A stretch of 64,000 nt of DNA from positions 62,001 through 126,000 of the forward strand of contig CALCEY010000005.1 in NCBI GenBank assembly GCA_937900415.1. The letters are read 5' to 3'. A model generated the notes under the pieces. That model did not search any database. It was not told the DNA's origin and worked only from the letters and a program-made list of their open reading frames with translations. This document shows positions 16,692 through 25,324 of this stretch, piece by piece. The translations under genes were made by a program, and so were the position numbers. The number at the start of each line of letters is the position of its first letter. Position 1 is the stretch's first letter. Origin of the DNA: an uncultured Clostridia bacterium (lineage in GTDB: Bacteria > Bacillota > Clostridia > Peptostreptococcales > Anaerovoracaceae).

Positions 16692-17702
16692 CTAAAATCT
16701 GCCCGCCTTGGCTGCCTCTTCGACAGCCACGGCAACGGCTACAGTCATTCCTACCATAGGATTGTTCCCTGCGCCGATGAATCCCATCATCGCCACATGA
16801 GCAGGCACAGATGAAGAGCCGGCAAACTGGGCGTCAGAATGCATCCTTCCCATAGTGTCCGTCATTCCGTAAGAAGCAGGCCCGGCTGCCATATTGTCCG
16901 GGTGAAGAGTTCTTCCTGTTCCGCCGCCTGAGGCTACTGAAAAATACTTCTTACCCTGCTCTATACATTCCTTCTTATAAGTTCCGGCGACAGGATGCTG
17001 AAATCTTGTCGGATTGGTTGAATTTCCGGTTATAGAAACATCCACTTTTTCCATGTGCATTATAGCCACGCCCTCGCGGACGTCGTCTGCCCCGTAGCAG
17101 CGAACCTTTGAACGTTCTCCCTTTGAATAAGGAATTTCCTCTTCTATGGTGACCTTACCGGCGCTATAGTCAAAGCTTGTCCTTACATAAGTAAAGCCGT
17201 TAATTCTCGATATTATCTGGGCTGCGTCCTTGCCGAGACCGTTTAAGATTACCCGAAGCGGTTTTTTGCGGATTTTGTTTGCCGACCTTGCTATGCCGAT
17301 GGCTCCCTCCGCAGCTGCAAAAGACTCGTGTCCTGCAAGAAAAGCAAAGCACTCGGTCTCTTCTCTGAGAAGCATTGCCGCCAGATTTCCGTGTCCGAGA
17401 CCTACCTTTCTGTCTTCAGCCACCGAGCCCTCAAGGCAGAAGGCCTGAAGTCCCTCTCCGATGGCTTCTGCTGCGTCTGCTGCTTTTCTGCAATTCTTCT
17501 TAATAGCTATCGCAGCTCCTGCAGTATACGCAAAGCATGCGTCCTCAAAGCATATCGGCTGTATGCTCTTTACTGTTTCATAAGGCTCAAAACCTGTTTC
17601 TTTGCACAAGGCTGCGGCCTCCTCAAGATTTTTAATGCCGTATTTTTCGAGAACGGCCTGAATTTTTCCGATTTTTCTGTCGTAATTTTCAAACGTTATC
17701 AT
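16692..17702 (-). CDS. GGGtGRT protein (conserved, function unknown)
   Basis: A 336-residue protein containing SVASGGGTGRTLHPDNMAAG, the motif that names the GGGtGRT family. A Gly/Ala-rich C-terminus (HVAMMGFIGAGNNPMVGMTV) is also conserved. The gene lies 11 bp downstream of an IscU/NifU-like scaffold gene. As I recall, this pairing recurs in anaerobic Bacillota, which would suggest a shared role in metal-cluster biology. The biochemical activity is unknown and I do not assign one. No signal peptide or membrane segment is visible, so it is cytoplasmic. Confidence 0.85.
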   Translation of the reverse strand: MITFENYDRKIGKIQAVLEKYGIKNLEEAAALCKETGFEPYETVKSIQPICFEDACFAYTAGAAIAIKKNCRKAADAAEAIGEGLQAFCLEGSVAEDRKVGLGHGNLAAMLLREETECFAFLAGHESFAAAEGAIGIARSANKIRKKPLRVILNGLGKDAAQIISRINGFTYVRTSFDYSAGKVTIEEEIPYSKGERSKVRCYGADDVREGVAIMHMEKVDVSITGNSTNPTRFQHPVAGTYKKECIEQGKKYFSVASGGGTGRTLHPDNMAAGPASYGMTDTMGRMHSDAQFAGSSSVPAHVAMMGFIGAGNNPMVGMTVAVAVAVEEAAKAGRF

Positions 17703-17713
17703 GACCGCGCCTC

Positions 17714-18406
17714 CTATTCTCTGCGAGGGTCTATTTTCTTGACCGCCTCGTCAAATCTTCCGTATGTTCCACCGGCTTTTTCGATAGCCTCCATCGGATC
17801 TTCACCGGCTTTTATAGCGTCCATCATCTTTCCTATGTTGACATATTTATATCCGATTATATTATCCTCTTCATCAAGTCCCACTTCAACTATATAACCC
17901 TCTGCCAGTTCCATATACCTCGGGCCCTTAGCTTTGGTGGAATAAATTGTTCCTACCTGGCTTCTCGTTCCTTTGCCGAGGTCTTCAAGCCCTGCTCCTA
18001 TGGCAAGGCCTCCTTCTGAGAAAGCCGACTGGCTTCTTCCGTAGACTATCTGAAGAAAAAGCTCTCTCATAGCCGTGTTTATCGCATCGCACACAAGGTC
18101 GGTGTTAAGCGCTTCAAGAAGCGTTTTACCGATCAGTATCTCGCCGGCCATAGCCGCGGAATGAGTCATTCCTGAACAGCCTATGGTTTCTACCAGAGCC
18201 TCTTCTATTATACCTTCTTTTATATTCAGCGTCAGCTTACATGCTCCCTGTTGAGGTGCGCACCATCCTATACCGTGAGTCAGGCCGGAAATATCCGATA
18301 TTTCTTTAACCTGAACCCATTTTCCCTCCTGCGGAATAGGAGCCGGACCATGATAGGTTCCTTTTTTGACAGGACACATCTTCTCTACTTCTCTTGTGTA
18401 TATCAT
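17714..18406 (-). CDS. Iron-sulfur cluster assembly scaffold-like protein (IscU/NifU-N family)
   Basis: A 230-residue protein with IscU-like features: GWCAPQQGACKL, ALVETIGCSGMTHSAAMAGEILIGKTL (cysteine followed by a helix) and a C-terminal extension of about 100 residues (GYIVEVGLDEEDNIIGYKYVNIG). Canonical IscU uses three Cys. Here Cys in GWCAP, GACKL, IGCSG and LVCDA are candidates for cluster or metal ligands. It is the first gene of a two-gene operon with the GGGtGRT gene. Whether it builds clusters for general use or only for its partner is unknown. Confidence 0.8.
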   Translation of the reverse strand: MIYTREVEKMCPVKKGTYHGPAPIPQEGKWVQVKEISDISGLTHGIGWCAPQQGACKLTLNIKEGIIEEALVETIGCSGMTHSAAMAGEILIGKTLLEALNTDLVCDAINTAMRELFLQIVYGRSQSAFSEGGLAIGAGLEDLGKGTRSQVGTIYSTKAKGPRYMELAEGYIVEVGLDEEDNIIGYKYVNIGKMMDAIKAGEDPMEAIEKAGGTYGRFDEAVKKIDPRRE

Positions 18407-18490
18407 TTTTCCTCCTAAAAATATGCCTCTTTGAACTTCGGCTTACGATTTTATTTAAGCATATTTTTAAAAAAATTTCAATGGAAAAAG

Positions 18491-18519
18491 AAAGCGGATG
18501 TGGAAAGCACATCCGCTTT
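18491..18519 (-). terminator. Terminator of the 5'-nucleotidase gene
   Basis: AAAGCGGATGTG (18491-18502) and CACATCCGCTTT (18508-18519) form a perfect 12-bp stem with a 5-nt loop. On the minus strand CTTTTTCC follows. A weaker hairpin (TACTGC...GCAGTA) lies nearby at about 18522-18547. Confidence 0.8.
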
Positions 18520-18588
18520 CGTACTGCAGTTCGTCTGAGCCGCAGTACCTTAGTATTAAAATTCATTTCAATGCGTTTTTTATTTCAG

Positions 18589-20550
18589 TTATCTTTTTTC
18601 ATTTTTAATGCGGGAAGCGCATACCGTAAGACAACATGCCGCCATCAAAGCTCCGAAAATCCAGAATTCAAAATTGCTTTCGTCTCCGGTCTTTGGAGCG
18701 TCGTTTTTATCGCTGTCACCGGTTCCCGGTTTTTCACCATCAGGTTTTTGTTCTCCCGGAACGCCTGTCTGAGAATCATCTGTATCCTGTTCGCCGTCGT
18801 CATGATTTCCCGTATCTTCTTCGGTTAAAACAGTAATTCGTCCGGAACCGTTTACATCTCCGTAAGGTGAATTTTCAGCCGTTATCGTAGGAAGCCCCGT
18901 TGCGGCGTCTTTTGGGAAAGCCTTGATATAATCGGCCAAAACCATATAATCCTCTTTAACGTAGTCAAGAATATTCTTAGCCCCGGCAAACATGGCGAAT
19001 CCGTCTCCGAGATCGCGAAGCGTATAGTTGTATCCTGCCAGGTTATATTTTCCATCCGGGTTTATAGGCTCATACTTTCCGGTATCTTTATTGTATATCT
19101 CCACATTCTTTACTCTGTATTCTCCTGTAGGGCCTCCTGTCCATACGCCCTTTTCATCTTTCTGCACAGTTGATTTTACAGTAGTGTCTATGGAATATCT
19201 CATACCGGAGACATGCAGGAAGCCGCCCGACTCCGCTGTACCGCAGTCCTTGGCTCCCCACTCGAGGGCGTCCAGAATCTGCTGTCCCGTTACCTCCTGG
19301 AGGCATGCCACATTTCCGAAGGTATGAATTTCCTTACACGACTTGTAGCTGAGTTCTCCCGTTATGGCTCCGTTTCTTATTCCTCCTCCGTTCATTACAG
19401 CTACGTCAACGTCAAGATCCATATTGTCAAACAGATAGTATAAAGCGTCGGCAGAAAAGTCCCCCGTATTGGTAGACTGGCTGCGCACAAGTCTTTTGCC
19501 ATCCTTGTCGTAATTATCGAAAATCACCTTGGCATATCCCACAACTTCGCCCAGCTTATCTTCTATATCATTTATCCAGCTGCTTTCTATAAGGGCAACG
19601 TCCGGATCAGCAGTAACTATACTGCCGTCGTTTAAAAGCTCGGCAGTAATGGTTCCGTTGTCACTTATTGTCAGCTTTCCTACATTGTTAAAATATGAAC
19701 CGGTCTGCGTAAGCAAAACTTCAGCTCCGCTCTTGTCCTTTATCCTATCTCCCTCGATTTCCGAATGAGAATGTCCATCTATGAAAGCGTCAAGGCCTTC
19801 TGTATTTGCTATGACGTCCGTCGATCTCCACGGAGCAGAAGAAGCATCTGTTCCAAGATGTCCCAGAGCTATTATATAATCCGCTCCGGCTGCTTCGGCG
19901 TCCTCTATTGATTCCTGAACATCGTTGTACAAGGCTTTTCCGTCTGTTCCTCCGGATATTCCGTATATATATTTACCGTTCTCATCCTGGAAGTATGACG
20001 GCGTGGATTTGGTGAAGGATTCAGGTGTAGTGACTCCTATAAAAGCAATCTTTTTCCCTCCTCTTTCAAGAATTATATAGCTGTCAAGTACATTTTCTCC
20101 TCTGACTCCGTCTCTCTCATTGTAGAAATTGCACGAAACATACGGAAATCCGCTGTTTTCAGCTATATTGAGAGCCTGATTCATACCGTAGTCGAACTCA
20201 TGGTTTCCAAGGGTAGCCACGTCATATCCTGCGGCCTTCATCAGCTTCATTATGGTCTCTCCCTTATCCATGGAGCCGTAAGCCGTACCTTGCGCATGGT
20301 CTCCTGCGTCTACAAGTATCGTATTTGCCCCGAAGCTTTTCTTCAGGGCCGCCACCCCGGCATAATCCCATCCCTGCTTAGCCGGCTCACTTTCCCCGGC
20401 TTCCTCATCGTTGTCGATGTAAGTGTGAATATCGTTGGTATAAAGTATGGTAATATCGCCGCTGTCTGCCATAGCAAGCTGAGGAACCGCCAGAGCGACG
20501 ACCATACAGATAAGTACCAGCATACTCAAAATCTTTTTGCTCTTCCTCAT
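18589..20550 (-). CDS. Secreted 5'-nucleotidase/2',3'-cyclic phosphodiesterase family protein, cell-wall anchored
   Basis: About 653 residues from ATG 20550, which has AGGAG 7 nt upstream; the longer in-frame start at 20607 lacks one. After a signal peptide (ending AMADS) comes a calcineurin-like metallophosphatase domain with DIHTYI, GDHAQG, GNHEFDYG and GHSHSEIEG, then the 5'-nucleotidase C-terminal domain with NGGGIRNGAITGE. It probably releases phosphate and nucleosides from extracellular nucleotides. It could thus feed the BMP-type nucleoside importer encoded upstream in the window. The C-terminus (NDAPKTGDE, hydrophobic stretch, RIKNEKR) is a sortase signal with APKTG instead of LPxTG. 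Confidence 0.9.
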   Translation of the reverse strand: MRKSKKILSMLVLICMVVALAVPQLAMADSGDITILYTNDIHTYIDNDEEAGESEPAKQGWDYAGVAALKKSFGANTILVDAGDHAQGTAYGSMDKGETIMKLMKAAGYDVATLGNHEFDYGMNQALNIAENSGFPYVSCNFYNERDGVRGENVLDSYIILERGGKKIAFIGVTTPESFTKSTPSYFQDENGKYIYGISGGTDGKALYNDVQESIEDAEAAGADYIIALGHLGTDASSAPWRSTDVIANTEGLDAFIDGHSHSEIEGDRIKDKSGAEVLLTQTGSYFNNVGKLTISDNGTITAELLNDGSIVTADPDVALIESSWINDIEDKLGEVVGYAKVIFDNYDKDGKRLVRSQSTNTGDFSADALYYLFDNMDLDVDVAVMNGGGIRNGAITGELSYKSCKEIHTFGNVACLQEVTGQQILDALEWGAKDCGTAESGGFLHVSGMRYSIDTTVKSTVQKDEKGVWTGGPTGEYRVKNVEIYNKDTGKYEPINPDGKYNLAGYNYTLRDLGDGFAMFAGAKNILDYVKEDYMVLADYIKAFPKDAATGLPTITAENSPYGDVNGSGRITVLTEEDTGNHDDGEQDTDDSQTGVPGEQKPDGEKPGTGDSDKNDAPKTGDESNFEFWIFGALMAACCLTVCASRIKNEKR

Positions 20551-20659
20551 TTTTTCTCCTTTCCAGACGCACTTTTTTGACGCGTCTTTTATCTTCATCT
20601 CAGCCATAACTTCTTATACCTTGATATTAACCGTTTAAATGAAGATTTTCAATAGAAAA

Positions 20660-20687
20660 CGCGGGATAAATAAAAGTTATACCCGCG
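20660..20687 (-). terminator. Terminator after the anti-sigma gene
   Basis: CGCGGG and CCCGCG arms (20660-20665 and 20682-20687) enclose an A/T-rich loop. On the minus strand TTTTCTATT follows. It closes the acyltransferase-sigma-anti-sigma operon. Confidence 0.65.
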
Positions 20688-20728
20688 CTTAATATATATT
20701 TTACATACCTCTTCAGCCTTATTTAAAA

Positions 20729-21637
20729 TTATTCCCCTGTATTTCGATACTGCGGCTTCAAAATCTCCTTAAAAAGCTTGTATTTTATCACGAATTCAGG
20801 CTCTCCCGACGAGCCCGGACCCACCTCGTACTTGTCGAAAGTAATTACCAGATTCCCGTCCTTATCCCAGTAAAAATTATGGTCTTCACCGATTTCAGCG
20901 AACTCTTTTCCGAAATCATCCTTCTCTATCCAGTAAACGACGTTTTCATCTTTTTTCATTCGTTCCTTCATCTGTCTTTTTATTTCTTCGGTGATAATTT
21001 CCTGATAACTTTCGTCAACAAACATATCTCCCAGCTTAACAATCTGTCCCGTCCTTTTGTCTATGTGATAGTACCTGAAATATCTGTTGCTGCTGCCAGC
21101 TGTCTCGCTTACTTCAAGTTTCAGCGTAAACCAATCTTCAGTGTCTGTCACCGTTTCGTATTCAACGCTTACAGATCCATGTCCTCCCGCAGTCTCAAGC
21201 TCTTTATAAAACTGTTTTACCAGTTCTGATGTGAACCTGTCCACGTTTTCGTTGACGTGGCCTGCCGCTTCGCTGCTCTCATCCTTTATCTCAGGCACTT
21301 TTATATCCATCTCGTGGTTTTCGTCGGAATAAAAATAGTTTCGTATGGTCACTACCTTTACGAGCTTTCCTACGACGGGAAGCTTCTCCATCGCCTCTCC
21401 GTAGGTTACGCTTATATTGGGCAATAAAAACAGAGTAAGAAATGCCATGGAAGCCGCTGCCACAGTAAGACGGCGCACAGGAAAGCTTAAGCGGCGCTTT
21501 TCTTCTTTTTCTTTTTCAGGAAGCTCCGCCATGGCGTTTTCTATTTTTGTCTTAAAAGACTGCGGCGCAGAGAACGGCTCTTCCTCCGCCCTTTTCTTCA
21601 GATATTCATCAAAATCTTTTGAATTTTCAAATTTCAT
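20729..21637 (-). CDS. rsiV: RsiV-like anti-sigma factor (DUF3298 ectodomain)
   Basis: A 302-residue single-pass membrane protein. The N-terminal 55 residues are charged and cytoplasmic, a membrane segment spans about 57-74 (LTVAAASMAFLTLFLLP), and the outside part contains a DUF3298-like domain (YYHIDKRTGQIVKLGDMF, EIITEEIKRQMKER, then an FYWDKDGNLVITFDKYEVGPG segment). B. subtilis RsiV has this layout, holds SigV inactive and is itself the lysozyme receptor. The start overlaps the sigma gene's stop by 4 bp (ATGA), so the two are coupled. That this protein senses lysozyme is inferred from architecture and from its acyltransferase neighbours. Confidence 0.8.
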   Translation of the reverse strand: MKFENSKDFDEYLKKRAEEEPFSAPQSFKTKIENAMAELPEKEKEEKRRLSFPVRRLTVAAASMAFLTLFLLPNISVTYGEAMEKLPVVGKLVKVVTIRNYFYSDENHEMDIKVPEIKDESSEAAGHVNENVDRFTSELVKQFYKELETAGGHGSVSVEYETVTDTEDWFTLKLEVSETAGSSNRYFRYYHIDKRTGQIVKLGDMFVDESYQEIITEEIKRQMKERMKKDENVVYWIEKDDFGKEFAEIGEDHNFYWDKDGNLVITFDKYEVGPGSSGEPEFVIKYKLFKEILKPQYRNTGE

Positions 21638-22122
21638 GCCTCGAAATCCTCCTTCAGCAATTCCCGCAACATTTTTCTGGAGCGCGACAGCTGCTGCTTT
21701 ACGGCCGCTCCGCTTGTACCGGTTATCTTGGCGATTTTCGCTGCGGAAAGGTTTTCGTAATAAAACAGTATAACTGCAGTCCGATACGGCTGTTTCAAGC
21801 TCTCAACAGCCTCTCTCAGTGTGAGTTTAAGGGCTGTATCTTCTTCCTGCTTCCCAAGAGACGTCTCCTCAAATTCCTCTGTAAGAATATTCCTGGAATT
21901 CTTTCTCACAGTTTCCACCGCAGTATTATGCACAATTCTGAGGATCCACGTCTTGAAAGAAGCAGTGTTTTTAAAGCCGTCTAAATTTTTATATGCCCTG
22001 AATACGGCTTCACTCACCACTTCGCCTGCGTCAGCGTCATTACGCATTATCGAATATGCCAGCCTATACATTGATTCTTCGCAAAGCCGTACCTGACTGC
22101 AAAATTCTTCCTTGCCGATCAA
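21634..22122 (-). CDS. sigV: ECF RNA polymerase sigma factor, SigV-like
   Basis: About 163 residues with sigma region 2 (MYRLAYSIMRNDADAGEVVSEAVFRAYKNL) and region 4 (YRTAVILFYYENLSAAKIA...GTSGAAVKQQLSRSRKMLRE). I place the start at TTG 22122 because GGAGG lies 7 nt upstream and TTGA overlaps the preceding stop codon. The longest ATG frame (22176) would overlap the SGNH gene by 58 bp. The gene lies between the SGNH hydrolase and its cognate anti-sigma. An ECF-type promoter heads the operon, so the sigma factor probably controls its own synthesis. Confidence 0.85.
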   Translation of the reverse strand: MIGKEEFCSQVRLCEESMYRLAYSIMRNDADAGEVVSEAVFRAYKNLDGFKNTASFKTWILRIVHNTAVETVRKNSRNILTEEFEETSLGKQEEDTALKLTLREAVESLKQPYRTAVILFYYENLSAAKIAKITGTSGAAVKQQLSRSRKMLRELLKEDFEA

Positions 22123-22907
22123 AGTTGTTCCTCCGCTAAAATTTCTCCTGTCTTTTCTCTTATCCATTTTCCCCATTCTATATAATGCTTCGCATAAAGA
22201 TGCGTATCGTCGTCGGATTTATCTTTTGACAAATTTCCGTTTTCATCGTCAAACAATGCGTTGGCGTCAAGATAAAACACTTTTTTGTCATCGGCTATAT
22301 GGGATATGGCTTTATTCAGCCGGTTTATATTGCGGTTGTTCACTATATTGTCTTTATCGCTTCTATCCCGGGTAACATGCAGATTGGCTTGAATAAAAAT
22401 TTTTGCCCCGGGCTGCTTTTCTTCTATAGACTCAACCAGCTCCCTGTATTTTTCCACAGTTTTTTCCATATCGTAGCCCACTTCGTTAATGCCAAGCATA
22501 ACATATATTTTACCATATTTTTTGTTGTCTAACAACTGCGTCAGCGTAACCTTCCCCACTTTAGACACTGATACAGTTTTATCGTATATATTATATACGC
22601 TCATACCGATATTGGAAAAAAAGTCTGCCTCATCCATTGCCGAATACTCGGAAAGACCTACCGTTCTTGAATCCCCTATAAACAAAGCGTCTTCCATTGA
22701 AGCTTCAACTTTCTTTTCCGGCAGCTTTTCTTCTTCTGCAATATTATCGCCGGCAGCTCCTGCGCCTTCTGTTAAAGCTTCCTTGTCCGGCGATTCTTCG
22801 GTTTGACCCTTGCTTCCGGAAAGAGCCGGACGAAGAGCCATGAATAAAGCCACGGCTATAAGCAGAACAACGAAAAGTAAAAATGTAAAAATATTTGTTT
22901 TTTTCAT
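22119..22907 (-). CDS. SGNH/GDSL hydrolase, membrane-tethered (acyl transfer partner of MBOAT)
   Basis: A 262-residue protein with one N-terminal membrane segment (FTFLLFVVLLIAVALFMAL), an acidic linker and an SGNH domain: nucleophile Ser80 in ALFIGDSRTVG, GINEVGY, and the Asp/His pair in DDTHLYAKHY (Asp234, His236). It is encoded 11 bp after an MBOAT acyltransferase. In PatA/PatB, AlgI/AlgJ and DltB/DltD type systems the MBOAT carries acyl groups across the membrane and an SGNH or related partner transfers them to a polymer. Peptidoglycan O-acetylation is the likely use here given the RsiV-like neighbour, but the acceptor is unproven. A paralogue is at 54347-55174. Confidence 0.82.
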   Translation of the reverse strand: MKKTNIFTFLLFVVLLIAVALFMALRPALSGSKGQTEESPDKEALTEGAGAAGDNIAEEEKLPEKKVEASMEDALFIGDSRTVGLSEYSAMDEADFFSNIGMSVYNIYDKTVSVSKVGKVTLTQLLDNKKYGKIYVMLGINEVGYDMEKTVEKYRELVESIEEKQPGAKIFIQANLHVTRDRSDKDNIVNNRNINRLNKAISHIADDKKVFYLDANALFDDENGNLSKDKSDDDTHLYAKHYIEWGKWIREKTGEILAEEQL

Positions 22908-22918
22908 ATCAGCACCCC

Positions 22919-24313
22919 TTAAAATCTAAAATAAAGAAACGGATCGTTTAGGCCTTTGTACATGCAATAGAGACAAGCAGCCAATACAGCTGAAAGTATC
23001 GCCCATAACAATTTTCTTTTTTCGGCCTTTTTAAGAAAATTCTGCGGCAAAACCGGAGACATCACCGCACATACGAGCAGAAACGGCCAGTACATTTTTA
23101 AATACTTGACGTAATCATACCGGAACAAAGACCATGCTCCCTCGCCGAATATCGGGAAAAGTCTTGAAAAGAACACAGTCATCTTGTCCATGTCCTCTAT
23201 CGCAAATACGGCCCATGTGAGCGGTATCAGGATAATCATATATAGGCGGCTTGCAATAAGATGTCCGTCCAGAAAGTCGCCAATAAGATATTTTTCCGCT
23301 GTTATTATCAAAAACAGAATCATACCCCATAAGATAAAATTGTATCCGGCTCCGTGCCATACTCCTGTAAGCAGCCACACTATCAGCAGATTTCTTACGG
23401 TTGCAGCCTTTCCGCTCCGGTTTCCTCCGAGAGGAATGTATACGTATTCCCTAAACCATGATCCCAAGGTCATATGCCACCGCCTCCAGAACTCAGTCAT
23501 AGACCGGCTGACGTAAGGCAGATTAAAATTTTCCGGCAAATCAAAGCCCAGCATCTTCCCCAGACCTACGGCCATAAGGGAATAACCGAAAAAATCAAAG
23601 TATATCTGAAATGAAAATGCTGCTATTGCCATCCATGCCAGCGGCGTCGATATGCTTTCAAATCCGATGGCTTTAACATCTGTCCATAGCTTGCCCACGG
23701 GATTGGCAAGGAGAACTTTAAGCCCGAGACCGATTATGAAAAGCCCGAATCCGTCTGCTGCGCTGCTTTTCTTTATTTCCCTGTGATGAAGCTTTTCCGC
23801 AACATGGTCATAAGTCACTATAGGGCCTGCTATCAACTGCTCGAACATGGATATGTATACTCCGAAGTCAAGCAGACTTTCTTCCGCCTTGATTTTTCCT
23901 CTATAGACATCAACCAGATAGGATATCCCCTGAAAAGTATAAAATGAAATGCCGACAGGCATCACGGGCGCAAAGGCAGGCGAAAACTTTCCCAGTCCCG
24001 CACTTATCTCCCCAAACAGGAATCCCGAATACTTATACATGAAAATAGCCGTCAGGTGAAAAAGTATCCCGGCCGTAAGTATAAGCTTTTTCCTTTTTTC
24101 ATATCTGCACATAAGGATTCCCGCCGCAAAATCTGCCGCAATGCTTACAAGCAGCAAAATCAAATGCTCGGGATTTTCAACTGTACCCGAAAAATAAAAG
24201 CACATGCTTCCGATAAAGAGAACCGTATTTCTCATTTTCGGAGGCGTCATATAATATACTCCGAAAAATACGGGCATGAAAATAAGTAAAAATTTTAAAC
24301 TGCTAAATACCAT
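22919..24313 (-). CDS. MBOAT-family O-acyltransferase (AlgI/PatA-like)
   Basis: About 464 residues with roughly ten membrane segments. MBOAT landmarks are MTEFWRRWHMTLGSWFREYV, YIPLGGNR and the active-site histidine in LLTGVWHGAGYNFILWG. I place the start at ATG 24313 (MVFSSLKFLL), which aligns with the start of the second MBOAT in this window; a longer frame begins at 24373. It should move acyl groups, probably acetyl, across the membrane for O-acylation of a wall polymer. It is first in an operon with an SGNH hydrolase, an ECF sigma and an RsiV-like anti-sigma. Confidence 0.88.
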   Translation of the reverse strand: MVFSSLKFLLIFMPVFFGVYYMTPPKMRNTVLFIGSMCFYFSGTVENPEHLILLLVSIAADFAAGILMCRYEKRKKLILTAGILFHLTAIFMYKYSGFLFGEISAGLGKFSPAFAPVMPVGISFYTFQGISYLVDVYRGKIKAEESLLDFGVYISMFEQLIAGPIVTYDHVAEKLHHREIKKSSAADGFGLFIIGLGLKVLLANPVGKLWTDVKAIGFESISTPLAWMAIAAFSFQIYFDFFGYSLMAVGLGKMLGFDLPENFNLPYVSRSMTEFWRRWHMTLGSWFREYVYIPLGGNRSGKAATVRNLLIVWLLTGVWHGAGYNFILWGMILFLIITAEKYLIGDFLDGHLIASRLYMIILIPLTWAVFAIEDMDKMTVFFSRLFPIFGEGAWSLFRYDYVKYLKMYWPFLLVCAVMSPVLPQNFLKKAEKRKLLWAILSAVLAACLYCMYKGLNDPFLYFRF

Positions 24314-24355
24314 AAAAAATACCGCCATATCGTCATATCTGTTTTCTGATATACA

Positions 24356-24382
24356 GACGAGCGGCATTAGCAAAAGGTGACA
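24356..24382 (-). promoter_or_regulatory. ECF-sigma-type promoter of the MBOAT-SGNH-sigV-rsiV operon
   Basis: On the minus strand TGTCACCTTTT (starting 24382) resembles the ECF -35 consensus TGAAACnTTTT, and CGTCT at 24355-24359 matches the ECF -10 CGTC, with a 17-bp spacer. It lies about 40 bp before the MBOAT ATG. This predicts autoregulation by the operon's own sigma factor. Confidence 0.65.
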
Positions 24383-24403
24383 AAATTTTTTTAAAAATTT
24401 AAA

Positions 24404-24425
24404 AAGCAGGAAAAATTTCCTGCTT
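24404..24425 (-). terminator. Terminator of the sigG transcript
   Basis: AAGCAGGAAA (24404-24413) and TTTCCTGCTT (24416-24425) pair perfectly. The minus strand continues TTTTAAATTTTT. It insulates the sporulation cluster from the ECF-controlled operon. Confidence 0.75.
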
Positions 24426-24461
24426 GTATCGTCTTTCCCGTTATTTTTCTTTTCGTCATAT

Positions 24462-25235
24462 TTACATTAGCTCCCTTTTCATAGCAGAAAGGGCGTTTTT
24501 TTCAAGCCTGCTGACCTGCGCCTGAGATATTCCGATTTCTTTAGCCACCTCCATCTGAGTTTTTCCTTCAAAAAATCTTATCTTCAAAATATGCCTTTCT
24601 CTCGGACTGAGTTTATCCATCGCCTCCGATAAAGATATATTCTCAATCCATCTTGCGTCGGTATTCTTGGTATCCGAAACCTGATCCATCACATATATAG
24701 CGTCGCCGTCGTCATGAAAAACAGGTTCAAACAGTGACACCGGCTCCTGAATTGATTCAAGAGCCATAACCACCTCTTCACGATTTACCCCCATGGCAAG
24801 GGCAATCTCGCTTACAGACGGTTCCTTCTGCAAATCTCGTGAAAGAATTTCTTTCGTCTGGAGCGCCTTATATGCCAGATCCCTCAGCGACCTTGAAACG
24901 CGTATAGAATTGTTGTCTCTCAGATAACGGCGCACTTCACCTATTATCATCGGTACTGCATAGGTTGAGAACTTGACTCCGTGGCTCATATCAAAATTGT
25001 CCAAAGCTTTGATAAGTCCGATACAACCCACTTGAAACAAATCATCCGGATTTTCTCCTCTGCCGGTAAAACGCTGAATAACGCTGAGAACCAGTCTCAG
25101 ATTACCGTTTATGAACTTCTCCCTTATAGAAGCGTCTCCATTCTTGATTTTTTTCAACATTTCTGTCATCTCCGCTTCCTTATACAGAGGAAGCTTCGCA
25201 GTGTCAACACCGCATATTTCGACTTTGCTCGCCAT
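24462..25235 (-). CDS. sigG: RNA polymerase sporulation sigma factor SigG
   Basis: A 257-residue sigma-70-family factor, nearly colinear with B. subtilis SigG: VEICGVDTAKLP at the N-terminus, FQVGCIGLIKALDNFDMSHGVKFSTYAVPMIIGEVRRYL in region 2, EPVSLFEPVFHDDGDAIYVMDQ, and ISQAQVSRLEKNA in region 4.2. SigG directs late forespore gene expression. The gene follows sigE by 89 bp, the conserved spoIIGA-sigE-sigG order. It could also be read from its own forespore promoter in that gap, which I could not identify with confidence. Confidence 0.95.
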   Translation of the reverse strand: MASKVEICGVDTAKLPLYKEAEMTEMLKKIKNGDASIREKFINGNLRLVLSVIQRFTGRGENPDDLFQVGCIGLIKALDNFDMSHGVKFSTYAVPMIIGEVRRYLRDNNSIRVSRSLRDLAYKALQTKEILSRDLQKEPSVSEIALAMGVNREEVVMALESIQEPVSLFEPVFHDDGDAIYVMDQVSDTKNTDARWIENISLSEAMDKLSPRERHILKIRFFEGKTQMEVAKEIGISQAQVSRLEKNALSAMKRELM

Positions 25236-25324
25236 AATACAACACCAATCCTATCCACAATATTTTAGTTTAGTTATGTACCGGGCAGCTCCGCCTTATG
25301 CGTTCCAATAAATGGCGCGCAGGC

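Noticed and set aside
22122..22176. ATG 22176 as the start of the ECF sigma gene
   Set aside because: It would overlap the SGNH gene by 58 bp; TTG 22122 has a GGAGG site at 7 nt, a TTGA stop-start overlap and gives the usual ECF length.
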